Below, in pieces: positions 38,395 to 46,562 of a DNA stretch of 64,000 bases. The stretch's first letter is position 1. Each line of letters starts with the position of its first letter. A model generated the notes under the pieces. It had not been told where the DNA came from and made no database searches. It was given only the letters and a program-made list of their open reading frames with translations. The stretch covers positions 682,001 to 746,000 of the forward strand of contig BLAA01000001.1 in assembly GCA_017312345.1 (NCBI GenBank), given 5' to 3'. The stretch comes from Candidatus Denitrolinea symbiosum (GTDB lineage: Bacteria > Chloroflexota > Anaerolineae > Anaerolineales > Villigracilaceae). The translations under genes and the position numbers were made by a program.

Positions 38395-39753
38395 ATGAAA
38401 ATCACCGCCATCCTTCTCGCCGCCGGACAGGGCACGCGCATGAAGTCGGACCTGCCGAAGGTGCTCATCCCCGTTTTGGGACGCCCGATGATCTGGCACG
38501 CGCTGGAAGCCGTGAAGCAGGCCTCGAACGAGACGCCGGTCGTGGTGATCGGACACGGCGCGGAAAAAGTGACCGACTACCTCGGCGATTCGGCGCGCAC
38601 CGTCGTCCAGGACCCGCAGCTGGGGACGGCTCACGCCGTGATGCAGGCCGCTCCGCTTCTGCGCGGGACGGGAGGGCTGGTCCTCGTCTGCTACGCCGAC
38701 ATGCCCCTCCTGCGCGGCGAGACGCTGGCGCGCCTGGTCGAAAAACAAAAAGCCAGCCGCGGCCCCATCTCCATGCTGACGGTCTTCAACGACGACCCGC
38801 ACGGGTTCGGACGCGTCGTCCGCGCCGCGGATGGGACGGTGCAGGCCATCGTCGAGGAGTACGTCGCCACCGAGGAGCAGAAGCGGATCAAGGAGCTGAA
38901 CGTCGGCGCGTACTGCTTCGACGCGGATTGGCTGTGGGACGCGTTGACCCGCATCGAGAAGAATCCGCAGAAAGGCGAATACTACCTGACCGACGCGGTC
39001 GAGGTGGCGGTTAAGTCGGGGTTGACGGTGCAGGCCGAGGTCATGGAAGACGCGGAGGAGGCGGTCGGCGTCAACACGCGCGTCCACCTGGCGGAGGTCG
39101 AAGCGGAGATGCGTCGGCGCGTCAACCTGGGTCACATGCTGAACGGCGTCACGTTGATCGATCCCGCGTCGACGTACATCGAGGTCGGCGTCGAGATCGG
39201 ACGCGACACGGTCGTCTGGCCGAACACGTACCTGCACGGCGGGACCGCGATCGGCGAGGCGAACGTCATCGGGCCGAACACGCTCATCCGCGATTCGAAG
39301 ATCGGGAATCGCTGCAAGGTGTTGATGTCTGTGATGGAGGGCGCGCGGCTCGAAGACGACGTGGACATGGGGCCGTTCGCGCGGCTGCGGACAGGCGCGC
39401 ATCTTGGCAGCCGCGTCCACATGGGAAATTTTGGCGAGGTGAAGGACTCGTACCTGCACGACGGCGTGAAGATGGGACACTTCTCGTACATCGGCAACGC
39501 CGACATCGGTTCGGGGACGAACATCGGCGCGGGGACGATCACTTGCAATTACGACGGCGAGAAGAAGCATCCCACCGTCATCGGCGAGAACGTCTTCATC
39601 GGCTCGGACACGATGCTGGTGGCGCCGGTGAACCTCGGCGACGGCGCGCGCACGGGCGCGGGCGCGGTGGTGACGAAGGACGTCCCGCCCGACACATTGG
39701 TCGTGGGAATCCCCGCGCGGGCGATCCGCAAGGCAAGCGAACAGCAGGGATGA
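38395..39753 (+). CDS. glmU: Bifunctional UDP-GlcNAc pyrophosphorylase / glucosamine-1-P acetyltransferase
   Basis: A 452-aa protein. The N-terminal uridylyltransferase has LLAAGQGTRMKSDLPKVL (nucleotide-binding signature), GTAHAVMQA and VCYADMPLL. From about residue 250 comes the left-handed beta-helix acetyltransferase, with hexapeptide-like repeats (IGPNTLIRDSKIGN), the active-site region YLHDGVKMGHFSYIGNADIG, and NYDGEKKHPTVIGENVFIGS. It makes UDP-GlcNAc for the cell wall and surface glycans. AGGAG precedes the ATG. Confidence 0.95.
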   Translation: MKITAILLAAGQGTRMKSDLPKVLIPVLGRPMIWHALEAVKQASNETPVVVIGHGAEKVTDYLGDSARTVVQDPQLGTAHAVMQAAPLLRGTGGLVLVCYADMPLLRGETLARLVEKQKASRGPISMLTVFNDDPHGFGRVVRAADGTVQAIVEEYVATEEQKRIKELNVGAYCFDADWLWDALTRIEKNPQKGEYYLTDAVEVAVKSGLTVQAEVMEDAEEAVGVNTRVHLAEVEAEMRRRVNLGHMLNGVTLIDPASTYIEVGVEIGRDTVVWPNTYLHGGTAIGEANVIGPNTLIRDSKIGNRCKVLMSVMEGARLEDDVDMGPFARLRTGAHLGSRVHMGNFGEVKDSYLHDGVKMGHFSYIGNADIGSGTNIGAGTITCNYDGEKKHPTVIGENVFIGSDTMLVAPVNLGDGARTGAGAVVTKDVPPDTLVVGIPARAIRKASEQQG

Positions 39754-39763
39754 TGGGTTGCGC

Positions 39764-39789
39764 GAATTTCGCGAAGGCGCGCGAAATTC
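39764..39789 (+). repeat. Palindromic hairpin after glmU (GAATTTCGCG arms)
   Basis: Perfect 10-bp arms GAATTTCGCG / CGCGAAATTC around a six-base loop AAGGCG, ten bases after the glmU stop. There is no T-run, so it is more likely a member of the window's palindromic repeats than a terminator. Confidence 0.7.
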
Positions 39790-39835
39790 ACGGCCGGGAA
39801 TTTTATTTCCATTTTCATCATCGCAAGGAGGCTGA

Positions 39836-40240
39836 ATGACCAACGAAGACCGCAAGACTTTAATTGACCTCGCCGACAAAGCGCGGGAACTCGCCTATGT
39901 GCCGTATTCGAAATATCCCGTCGGCGCGGCGCTGCGGACGAAGAGCGGAAAAATCTACACGGGCGTCAACATCGAAAACGCGGCCTATCCCAGCGGAGTC
40001 TGCGCGGAGCGCGTCGCGATCTTCAAAGCCGTCTCGGAAGGCGAGCGCGAGTTCGACGTCATCGCGGTCGTCACCGACAACGGCGGCTCGCCCTGCGGCG
40101 GATGCCGCCAGGTGATGGCGGAATTCGGCCTGGAGACTGCCGTCCTGCTCGCGAACGGAAAGGGCGAGATCGTCACAGAGACGACCGTCGCCGGGCTGCT
40201 GCCCGGAGCGTTCACGCCGGAGTGGCTGCCGCGCCGATGA
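39836..40240 (+). CDS. cdd: Cytidine deaminase
   Basis: A 134-aa zinc enzyme. GVNIENAAYPSGVCAERVAIFKA contains the zinc Cys and catalytic Glu (C-A-E), and PCGGCRQVMAEF the P-C-x-x-C motif. It deaminates cytidine and deoxycytidine to uridine forms in pyrimidine salvage. Length and motifs match the homotetrameric bacterial type. AAGGAG lies seven bases before the ATG. Confidence 0.95.
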   Translation: MTNEDRKTLIDLADKARELAYVPYSKYPVGAALRTKSGKIYTGVNIENAAYPSGVCAERVAIFKAVSEGEREFDVIAVVTDNGGSPCGGCRQVMAEFGLETAVLLANGKGEIVTETTVAGLLPGAFTPEWLPRR

Positions 40241-40250
40241 TCCGAGAACG

Positions 40251-40312
40251 GCGGCCGCTCTCTGCTCCCCGCTCCCTGCTCCCTGCTCTCTACTCTCTTC
40301 TCTCTGTTCTCT
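40251..40312. repeat. Syllable repeat (CTCCCTGCT type) upstream of recO
   Basis: GCTCCCTGCTCCCTGCTCTC and related eight-base words run to the recO ATG. No purine-rich ribosome site is possible in this pyrimidine-rich stretch. Confidence 0.8.
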
Positions 40313-41071
40313 ATGGACAAACCCCGCTCCCTCCGCGTCGAAGCCGTCGTCCTGCGCCACAGCGATTTTGGCGAGGCCGACCGCCTGCTCACGCTCTACA
40401 CCCGCGAGCAGGGAAAAACGCGCGCGGTCGCGAAGGGCGCGCGCAAGATCGCCTCGCGCAAAGCGGGACACCTCGAACCCTTCACCCGCGTCAAACTGCA
40501 ACTGGCGCGCGGACGCGACCTCTTCATCGTCACCCAGGCCGAGACGGTGGACGCCTACCCCGCGCTGCGCGTCGACCTGACTTTGACCGGCTACGCGGCC
40601 TACGTCCTGGAACTGATCGACCGCTTCGTCCCCGACGAAGAAAGCGCGTCGCCGTCCCTCTACCGCCTCCTCACCGAGACGTTGTCTCGCCTCAACGCCG
40701 GGGAGAATCCCTGGCTGACGGTCCGCTCCTGCGAAATGCGCCTGCTCGACCTGCTGGGATTCCGCCCGCGGCTCTTCGAATGCGCCAACTGCGGGAACGA
40801 GATCCAGCCTGAAGACCAGTTCTTCTCCGCCGCGCTGGGAGGCGCCGTCTGTCCCCGCTGCGGACAGGGACTGCCGCGCCTGTGGCCCGTCTCGGTGGAC
40901 GCGCTGAAATACCTGCGTCACTTCCAGCGCAGCGACCACCGCGCCGCGGCGCGCGCCCGTCCCGACGCGGAGACGCAAAAAGAGATCGAAGCCGTGATGC
41001 AGGGCTACTTCCAATATTTGCTGGAGAGGGAACTGAACACCCCCGGATTCATCAAACAGATCGCAAACTGA
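40313..41071 (+). CDS. recO: DNA repair protein RecO
   Basis: A 252-aa protein: an OB fold at the N-terminus (RVEAVVLRHSDFGEADRLLTLYTREQGK), a helical middle, and a zinc finger C-A-N-C...C-P-R-C (FECANCGNEI, GAVCPRCGQG) near residues 160-185. RecO binds single-stranded DNA and helps load RecA with RecF and RecR. It follows cdd with only the syllable repeat between. Confidence 0.9.
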   Translation: MDKPRSLRVEAVVLRHSDFGEADRLLTLYTREQGKTRAVAKGARKIASRKAGHLEPFTRVKLQLARGRDLFIVTQAETVDAYPALRVDLTLTGYAAYVLELIDRFVPDEESASPSLYRLLTETLSRLNAGENPWLTVRSCEMRLLDLLGFRPRLFECANCGNEIQPEDQFFSAALGGAVCPRCGQGLPRLWPVSVDALKYLRHFQRSDHRAAARARPDAETQKEIEAVMQGYFQYLLERELNTPGFIKQIAN

Positions 41072-41431
41072 TCCACAGACGACACAGATCGCACGAAAAC
41101 AGGTTCTCTGATGGCGGCCCCGGCAGTTGCCCTGCTGTGCGGCGGCAGAAAATCCATCCGCAGATAACGTTGATTTCCCCTTGAAAAATCTCTCTACCGT
41201 ACAACCGCCATCGCGAATGCCGCGAACACCTGCACTTGCGCCAGGTGCAAGTGTGGGCGAACCCTTGCGCCGTCCGCAAGGACAGGTGTGGCGCGAAATT
41301 TTGTTTTTTCAGCCGAAAAATTCGCGTTATTCGCGCTATTCGCGATAAAAAAGCCTGACGATTCCTGCCATGTACGATAGAGAATGAAAAATTTAAATCT
41401 GCGTAATCAGTGAAATCTGCGGATTATTTCC
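41072..41431. repeat. Nested inverted-repeat composite, no gene
   Basis: Outer arms GATCCACAGACGACACAGAT (from 41071) and AATCTGCGTAATC...AATCTGCGGATT (to about 41427) face each other. Inside, ATCGCGAATGCCGCGAAC (41210-41227) faces ATTCGCG words at 9-base spacing (41322-41346). Innermost are two hairpins, CACTTGC/GCAAGTG at about 41232-41252 and CCTTGCG/CGCAAGG at about 41263-41281. I see no credible gene in this gap. Confidence 0.7.
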
Positions 41432-41436
41432 GACTC

Positions 41437-42210
41437 TTATTTCTTCGCCTTCTTTTCCATCATCATCTTCAACAACGCGCTCCGGTCAAAACGCTGCGTA
41501 TTGACCGGCGACGAGGCCGAGACCGCGTCGGAAACGAAGCCCAGCCGCCGCAGAATCATGCGCCGAAACCAGCTCAGCAGGGGCGGCGCGGGCATTTTCC
41601 CCTCGAATGGGAGCGGGACGGTGGTCGCGGCCTCCAGCGCGCGCCGCAGGTCGTCCGCGCTTGAGCCGGGGAATTGCGTCCGCCCCACGCCGATGGCCCA
41701 GTAGACGTGCGCGTCGCTGGCGGCGGTTTTGGCGAGCGGCAGGTAGCGCGACAACTTCTCCGCCGTCTCGGTGAACGCCCGCGTCGCCATGTTGTAAACT
41801 TCGATGCCTTTCAACGTCCCCTTTGAGCGCGGGCGGTTGAACACGCCCACAATGGACTCCAGCGTCAGGCTGTTCGGCAGGTTGTTGAACGGGTGCGGCG
41901 CGATGGCGATCCCGCCGCGATGCCCGATCCACAACAAAGTGTCGTCGAGCGACATCCCCGCGGGCGGAAGTTCTTCGATGTACAGCGCCACAATGTGACC
42001 GTCGGCGGAGGTGACCTCCGCGCCGGTCACCGCTTCGATCCCGTACTGCGAGGCGAGTTCGCGCGCCTCCAGCGAGCCGCGGATCTCGTCGTGGTCGGTG
42101 ATCGCCACCACATCGAGTCCCACGTCGGCGGCCTGCTTCAACACGCCGCGCACGGTGGTCGTCGCGTCGGGGCTGTACATACTGTGGATGTGAAGGTCTG
42201 CGTAGCCCAT
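41437..42210 (-). CDS. PHP domain metal-dependent phosphoesterase
   Basis: A 257-aa protein. YADLHIHSMYSPDA is the PHP motif I (H-x-H), followed by ITDHDEIRG (motif II), AVTGAEVTS (motif III), IAPHPFN and a late SDAHVYWAIG (D-x-H). Such proteins hydrolyse phosphoesters with a trinuclear metal site; free-standing members include nucleoside phosphate phosphatases. It is followed upstream in transcription order by the FAD reductase, four bases away, so the two probably share an mRNA. Confidence 0.85.
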   Translation of the reverse strand: MGYADLHIHSMYSPDATTTVRGVLKQAADVGLDVVAITDHDEIRGSLEARELASQYGIEAVTGAEVTSADGHIVALYIEELPPAGMSLDDTLLWIGHRGGIAIAPHPFNNLPNSLTLESIVGVFNRPRSKGTLKGIEVYNMATRAFTETAEKLSRYLPLAKTAASDAHVYWAIGVGRTQFPGSSADDLRRALEAATTVPLPFEGKMPAPPLLSWFRRMILRRLGFVSDAVSASSPVNTQRFDRSALLKMMMEKKAKK

Positions 42211-42214
42211 CTTT

Positions 42215-43396
42215 TTAACGACGACTCTCGTCTCCCTTTTCTTTCGACGCGGGCAGGCGGCGCGTCCAATTCAGCACAAAGACCCACGCCGCCGCGACGA
42301 CGACCGGTTTCAGGACGCGCCAGAGCAGGATCTGGAACCACCTCCACGGGACGGAGTAGACGACCTGCGCGACCGCCCGGCGGACGACCAGCGTCTGACC
42401 GAGTCCGCTGCGCGCCACCCGGCGGCGGTATCCCGCAAACGAAAATTCCCCGCGCTCGAACGCCTCGCCGACCTCGCGCGCGGCCAGCGCGCCGTATCCC
42501 AGCGCCATGCTGATGCCCTCGCCGAACAGCGGGTCGGACCCCGCCGCGTCGCCCGCGAGCAGCACGCGCGGGACCGACATCCGCGCCCGCCGCCTGTACC
42601 AGCGGATGGGATGTCCCTTCAACTCGTAATCGCCCAGGTCGAGCCCATGACGCGACATCTCTTCGGCGAGAGTCTCTTTCAAAGGCGGTTTGTTCCGGTC
42701 GGTCATGTTCGCGTCGTAAATGCCCCAGCAGCGCGTCGGCTGTCCCTGGACCTGAGTGGGGAAGTCCCAGGTGTACCCCGCGATGCCCGCGGGGACGGCG
42801 AAGAAATCAAAATACGCGCTGTCGGCTTTGTGACGCGAATTGCTCATTTGCGGTTGGCCGGGCGTGAGCGCTTCCAACACCCTCGCCGTGCCGACCGCCT
42901 CGCGCGGCAGGATGCACCGGCGCGTCACGCCGTTTGAGCCGTCCGCGCCGACGACGATCTGCGCGCGGAACTCTCCCTGGTCAGTGACAACCGTCACGCC
43001 GTCGACGTCGGGGACGACCTCTTTCACCGTGACCTGCTCCCTGATTTCCATGCCCCGCTCGCGGACTTTTTCCGCCAGCCACGCGTCGAACTCGTCGCGG
43101 CGGATGACGCGCAGGCTGTGGCCGCGAGGGTTGCGCAGGGAGAGTCCCTTCGCCTCGAAGTCGAAGTGGATGCCGGACGCGTCCGCGTGGGGGACCTCGC
43201 CCGCGTCGAGGCGGAGGCGGCGGAGGACGGTCTCCGCGTCGAGGGTCAGTCCGCCGGCGCAGAGTTTGGGACGCGGGTGCCGCGCCTTTTCGAGGAGCAG
43301 GACGCGGGCCGCGAGATGCGGAAAGTCCCGCGCGAGGTGGAGGGCGGTCGAGAGCCCGGCCGGGCCCGCGCCGACGATCAGGATGTCTTTGTCCAT
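42215..43396 (-). CDS. Geranylgeranyl reductase family FAD-dependent oxidoreductase
   Basis: A 393-aa flavoprotein. DILIVGAGPAGLSTALHLAR is the Rossmann FAD site, KLCAGGLT matches the conserved P-x-C-G-G-like region, VGADGSNGVTRR follows, and LLAGDAAGSDPLFGEGISMALGYG is the second FAD motif (GD-A-A). A hydrophobic C-terminal stretch (VVVAAAWVFVLNW) may tether it to the membrane. Family members saturate isoprenoid double bonds of lipids, quinones or chlorophyll side chains; the substrate here is unknown. Confidence 0.85.
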   Translation of the reverse strand: MDKDILIVGAGPAGLSTALHLARDFPHLAARVLLLEKARHPRPKLCAGGLTLDAETVLRRLRLDAGEVPHADASGIHFDFEAKGLSLRNPRGHSLRVIRRDEFDAWLAEKVRERGMEIREQVTVKEVVPDVDGVTVVTDQGEFRAQIVVGADGSNGVTRRCILPREAVGTARVLEALTPGQPQMSNSRHKADSAYFDFFAVPAGIAGYTWDFPTQVQGQPTRCWGIYDANMTDRNKPPLKETLAEEMSRHGLDLGDYELKGHPIRWYRRRARMSVPRVLLAGDAAGSDPLFGEGISMALGYGALAAREVGEAFERGEFSFAGYRRRVARSGLGQTLVVRRAVAQVVYSVPWRWFQILLWRVLKPVVVAAAWVFVLNWTRRLPASKEKGDESRR

Positions 43397-43528
43397 TTGC
43401 CTATTTTGCCATAGAATTGGCGCTTTATCGCGAAACGCGCAAACCCGACAAAGAAAAACCCGCGCGCTCCGTGAAATCCGCGTCCAAAATTGGCAACGCG
43501 GCTGTCGTTTTCCCGCCGTGTGCGTTTT

Positions 43529-44812
43529 TCAGTCCGTCGGCGCGGGGATGGGGACCGCCTCCGCCTCGGCTTTCGGTTTGCGCATCCAGAAGAACGCCCA
43601 GTACATGATCACCGAAATCGTGTAAAGGATGATCGTGCCGATGAACGGCGGGCCGAACCCATAGCGCACTTGCAGCCAGCCGCTGACGGTGGGACTGAAC
43701 GCCCAGCCGAAATTCCACGACATGCTGGTGAGACTGGCGACCGTGGCGCGGGAGGACGGTTCCACGCGCTCCATTACGAAGGTCTGGTAGACGGGACTGC
43801 TCATGTTCATCAGCGCGAGGCGGACGTAGTAGGTGGCCGCGCCGACCCAGAAGATGGGCGAGAAGCCGAGCAGGATGAGGAAGGGGATGGAGAGTCCCTG
43901 CGTGACGACGACGAGTTGGATCTTGCCGAAGCGTTCGGCCAGGGGCGGCGCGGCCAGCAGCCCGATGCCCATGGCGAGCGATCCCCAGGCGAACAGCGTC
44001 CCGATGACGGGATCGGGCTGGTGATGCACTTCGCGGAAGAAGACATTCATAAAGGGCATGACAAGTCCCGCGCCGAGGGAGGTGAGCAGCATGGGCAGAA
44101 TTAACTTGGTGAGCAGGAGCGGATGCTTTGCCGCGTATTGGAACGGGGCGAAGATGGCGCGCTGTCCGCGCTCGAGGCGGGGGGAGGCGAGGAAGAGCAG
44201 CGGGATGACCGCGACCGCCGCGCCGATCCCGACGACGAACACGGAACTCCCGTAGGCGGCGCTGCTGGTGGCCGGGGCGTTTTGGACGCCGCCCATCCAG
44301 GTGGGGAGGTAGCCGCCGATCCAGTTGCCGACGGAGGCCATCGTCATTTGGAGTCCCTGCCCGAAACTGAAGAGGTAGGTGCGTTCCTTTTCCTCGCTGT
44401 TTTCCATGAGGAAGGGCGACATGGTGACGCCCGCCAGACTCTGCGCCACGCCGGAGACCATGTTCATGGCATAGAAGATGAAAGCCGTCGGCCAGAGCGC
44501 CATCGCCAGGATGGACAGGCTCAGCAGCGCGCCGGAGACCAGGAGCGAGTTTTTGCGCCCGAGGAGGTCTGCCAGGTAGCCCATGGGCAGGGCGACGACG
44601 AGGGCGGTCAAACTGCTGGCGGTGGTGAGGTTGCCGATCAGGGCTTCGTCGTGGCCGAGGCTGAGGACGAAGAAGTTGAACAGCAGACGGAATATCCCCA
44701 TCACCACGCCGGTGATGATGACGTTCCAGAGATAGAGTTGCGCGTTGGGTTTGAACTCGCGGACGCGCGCGGCGTATTCCCGGAGGACGAGGAAGGGTTG
44801 GAAGGTGTTCAT
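43529..44812 (-). CDS. MFS transporter
   Basis: A 427-aa protein with 12 TM segments. The conserved loop after TM2 reads YLADLLGRKNS (G-x-L-a-D-r-x-G-r-K-type motif A), and the second half repeats a variant (APPLAERFGKIQ). The substrate is unknown. It lies 23 bases downstream of an ArsR-family regulator and probably belongs to the same operon, so export of a compound sensed by that regulator is plausible. Confidence 0.85.
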   Translation of the reverse strand: MNTFQPFLVLREYAARVREFKPNAQLYLWNVIITGVVMGIFRLLFNFFVLSLGHDEALIGNLTTASSLTALVVALPMGYLADLLGRKNSLLVSGALLSLSILAMALWPTAFIFYAMNMVSGVAQSLAGVTMSPFLMENSEEKERTYLFSFGQGLQMTMASVGNWIGGYLPTWMGGVQNAPATSSAAYGSSVFVVGIGAAVAVIPLLFLASPRLERGQRAIFAPFQYAAKHPLLLTKLILPMLLTSLGAGLVMPFMNVFFREVHHQPDPVIGTLFAWGSLAMGIGLLAAPPLAERFGKIQLVVVTQGLSIPFLILLGFSPIFWVGAATYYVRLALMNMSSPVYQTFVMERVEPSSRATVASLTSMSWNFGWAFSPTVSGWLQVRYGFGPPFIGTIILYTISVIMYWAFFWMRKPKAEAEAVPIPAPTD

Positions 44813-44835
44813 CGGCTGGTTTTACGCCGCCTCTT

Positions 44836-45930
44836 TTATTGCGGTCCGTTCAGGAAGGAAGTCAGGCTGTCGAACGCGGCGTCGAGCGCGGGCTTGCGGA
44901 TGGCATACCGTTTTTCGCCGCGCGCCATGGAGAGCTCCACGAGGCTGGCGAGGCGCAGTTCGTTCAGGTGATGGATGACGGTGGGCGCGCGCAGTTGGAG
45001 CCGCCGCGCCAGTTCGGAGGGAGTCAGGCTTTCGCGCGAAAGATAGAAGAGGATCTTCAGGCGGGTGGGGTCGGCCAGTGCCTTGAGCGAGCGCACCAGG
45101 CCGTCGGGCAGGGTTTCGCCGGGGACCACAGACATGTCCGCTGGCCGCGCGCCGAAGACCAGCATTTGGGTGTCGCGGTCGAGACGTTCGAAGATGATCA
45201 GCGGCGTGGTCCAGAAGGCGGGGACGAGGATGAGCCTGGAGGCGTCAAGTTCGTCGCCGAGCTGGACGCCCTGGGAGAGTTCCTTGAAGAGTTCGTCCAG
45301 CGTCAGGGAGGCGGAAAGTTCCCGGGCGCGGGCCAGGGCCGAAGTCAGGACGGGGGCGACGCGCTTTTCTTCCTCCTCGAAGAAGGACTGGTAATAGGAT
45401 TGCAGGGCGGAGAGGAATCCCTCGCCCAGTTCGTCGGGACGGCTCCACCAGTGGAGGGCGCGCTCGACGGCTTCCGGTTTGAGCGAACTCTTTCCTTTTT
45501 TGTAGATTTTCAGGAAGAAGTCGGCGTCTTCGGGTTTCCAGGCTCGCTCGGTGACGATCCGCAGCAGGGTCTCGTTGAAGAGTTTGCGCTGCGCGTTTTC
45601 TTCGGGAGTCCCGGCTTCGCAGCAGGGTTCGTCCAACTGGTGCAGTTTGGCGACGCGTTGAGCGGGAGGAATCTGCTTCAACGCCCAAAGCGCGCTGATG
45701 GCGTCTTTGGGCGCGGGCAGGCTGTGGATCCAGCCGATCGGGATGCCGGTGAGGGCATAGACTTCCTCCAGCAGTTTGCGTTCGGCGGCGGGGATGCGCG
45801 AGCGCACGCCGGCCGCCCAGGAGGCGCGCACGCCGAAAAGTTCAGGCTCGAGCAAAACGTGGAGGCTGATGAAGAGCTCGTAGGCGGTTCCGTATTCCCA
45901 TTCGATGACGGGGGCGTGGAGATCGGTCAT
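44836..45930 (-). CDS. ArsR-family transcriptional regulator with long N-terminal domain
   Basis: A 364-aa protein. The winged helix-turn-helix is at the C-terminus (LVRSLKALADPTRLKILFYL, then SELARRLQLRAPTVIHHLNELRLASLV), the classic ArsR dimer fold. The first ~250 residues form an extra helical domain, probably ligand-binding, of the type found in DUF5937-like regulators. No clustered metal-binding cysteines appear in the helix-turn-helix, so a metal ligand is not indicated. It probably binds the palindrome at 46244-46275. Confidence 0.8.
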   Translation of the reverse strand: MTDLHAPVIEWEYGTAYELFISLHVLLEPELFGVRASWAAGVRSRIPAAERKLLEEVYALTGIPIGWIHSLPAPKDAISALWALKQIPPAQRVAKLHQLDEPCCEAGTPEENAQRKLFNETLLRIVTERAWKPEDADFFLKIYKKGKSSLKPEAVERALHWWSRPDELGEGFLSALQSYYQSFFEEEEKRVAPVLTSALARARELSASLTLDELFKELSQGVQLGDELDASRLILVPAFWTTPLIIFERLDRDTQMLVFGARPADMSVVPGETLPDGLVRSLKALADPTRLKILFYLSRESLTPSELARRLQLRAPTVIHHLNELRLASLVELSMARGEKRYAIRKPALDAAFDSLTSFLNGPQ

Positions 45931-45945
45931 TTTGTTTTCCTGCGG

Positions 45946-46197
45946 CTAGCGCGCCGCCTCGGTGAGGTTTTTGCCGATGGCGATCAGCAGTTCGCCGGTG
46001 TGACGGCTGATGTGAGCGTTGAAAGCCGGCAGGCGGACGAACATGTAGCCGAGCGTGGTCAGCAATTGACCAGCCTGCCGGGCGAGGAGGCCGCTTTCGA
46101 AGACGGGAGCCATTTCAGCAACGCAGTCTCCGCCGGAATCCGCGCAGGCGTGCGTTTTCTGACTTTGAAGCGGGGTGGGGGAAATGACGCTTGACAT
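45946..46197 (-). CDS. Small protein of unknown function, first gene of the ArsR operon
   Basis: An 83-aa protein starting MSSVISPTPLQSQKTHA behind AAGGAG. It has CADSGGDC in the N-terminal third, then an amphipathic, mostly helical C-terminal half (LLARQAGQLLTTLGYMFVRL, HTGELLIAIGKNLTEAA). No family is recognised. It is transcribed from the palindrome-controlled promoter ahead of the ArsR gene. The longer upstream frame to 46416 runs through the promoter and repeat and is not real. Confidence 0.6.
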   Translation of the reverse strand: MSSVISPTPLQSQKTHACADSGGDCVAEMAPVFESGLLARQAGQLLTTLGYMFVRLPAFNAHISRHTGELLIAIGKNLTEAAR

Positions 46198-46243
46198 TTT
46201 GGCTCCTTTCTTGATAATCGTTGAAGTTAGGTATATGGCTACA

Positions 46244-46275
46244 TTAGACGGCCATCTAATTAGATGATAGTCTAA
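46244..46275. promoter_or_regulatory. 32-bp palindromic operator overlapping the ArsR-operon promoter
   Basis: A perfect inner palindrome CATCTAATTAGATG (46253-46266) is nested in outer half-sites TTAGAC (46244-46249) and GTCTAA (46270-46275) that share the same centre. It covers the minus-strand -10 box, as expected of an autorepressor site. Confidence 0.75.
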
Positions 46276-46292
46276 TAGTCGCTTTTTGTCAA
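46264..46292 (-). promoter_or_regulatory. Consensus promoter of the ArsR operon
   Basis: On the minus strand a perfect TTGACA (46292-46287) and TATCAT (46269-46264) have a 17-base spacer. This is the best -35 box in the window. The palindromic operator lies on its -10 region. Confidence 0.85.
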
Positions 46293-46324
46293 GAGGAGAT
46301 GGGTTTTCCCAAAGTCGGGAGTTT

Positions 46325-46514
46325 TTAACGCTGACGCTGGAATTTACCGCGAAGCGCGCTAAGAGCGCGAAGCCGAAATGGGTTTCTTTGCGGCCTTCGC
46401 GGGCTTGGCGGTTCACTTAACGCTGACGCTGGAATTTACCGCGAAGCGCGCTAAGAGCGCGAAGCCGAAATGGGTTTCTTTGCGGCCTTCGCGGGCTTGG
46501 CGGTTCACTTAACG
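46325..46514. repeat. Tandem 92-bp element with periodic CGCGAAG inverted arms
   Basis: TTAACGCTGACGCTGG begins at 46325 and 46417, and its start recurs at 46509, giving a 92-bp period. Each unit has CCGCGAAG...GCTAAG...GCGAAG words answered by CTTTGCGG..CTTCGCGG..TTGGCGG. The array fills the gap before the Crp/Fnr promoter. Related element at 10431. Confidence 0.85.
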
Positions 46515-46537
46515 CCAGCCCGCCCTGCGCCAGGATG

Positions 46538-46543
46538 TATAAT
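46538..46543 (+). promoter_or_regulatory. -10 box of the Crp/Fnr gene
   Basis: TATAAT twenty bases upstream of the ATG at 46563, with AAAGGA between. It supports the 46563 start, since an in-frame ATG at 46542 lies within the box itself. Confidence 0.5.
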
Positions 46544-46562
46544 GACGGGGAAAGGATGCCTC

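Noticed and set aside
41072..41431. Possible CRISPR array or integron-like repeats
   Set aside because: Repeats are inverted and nested, with different words, not direct repeats with unique equal spacers. No cas or integrase gene is near.
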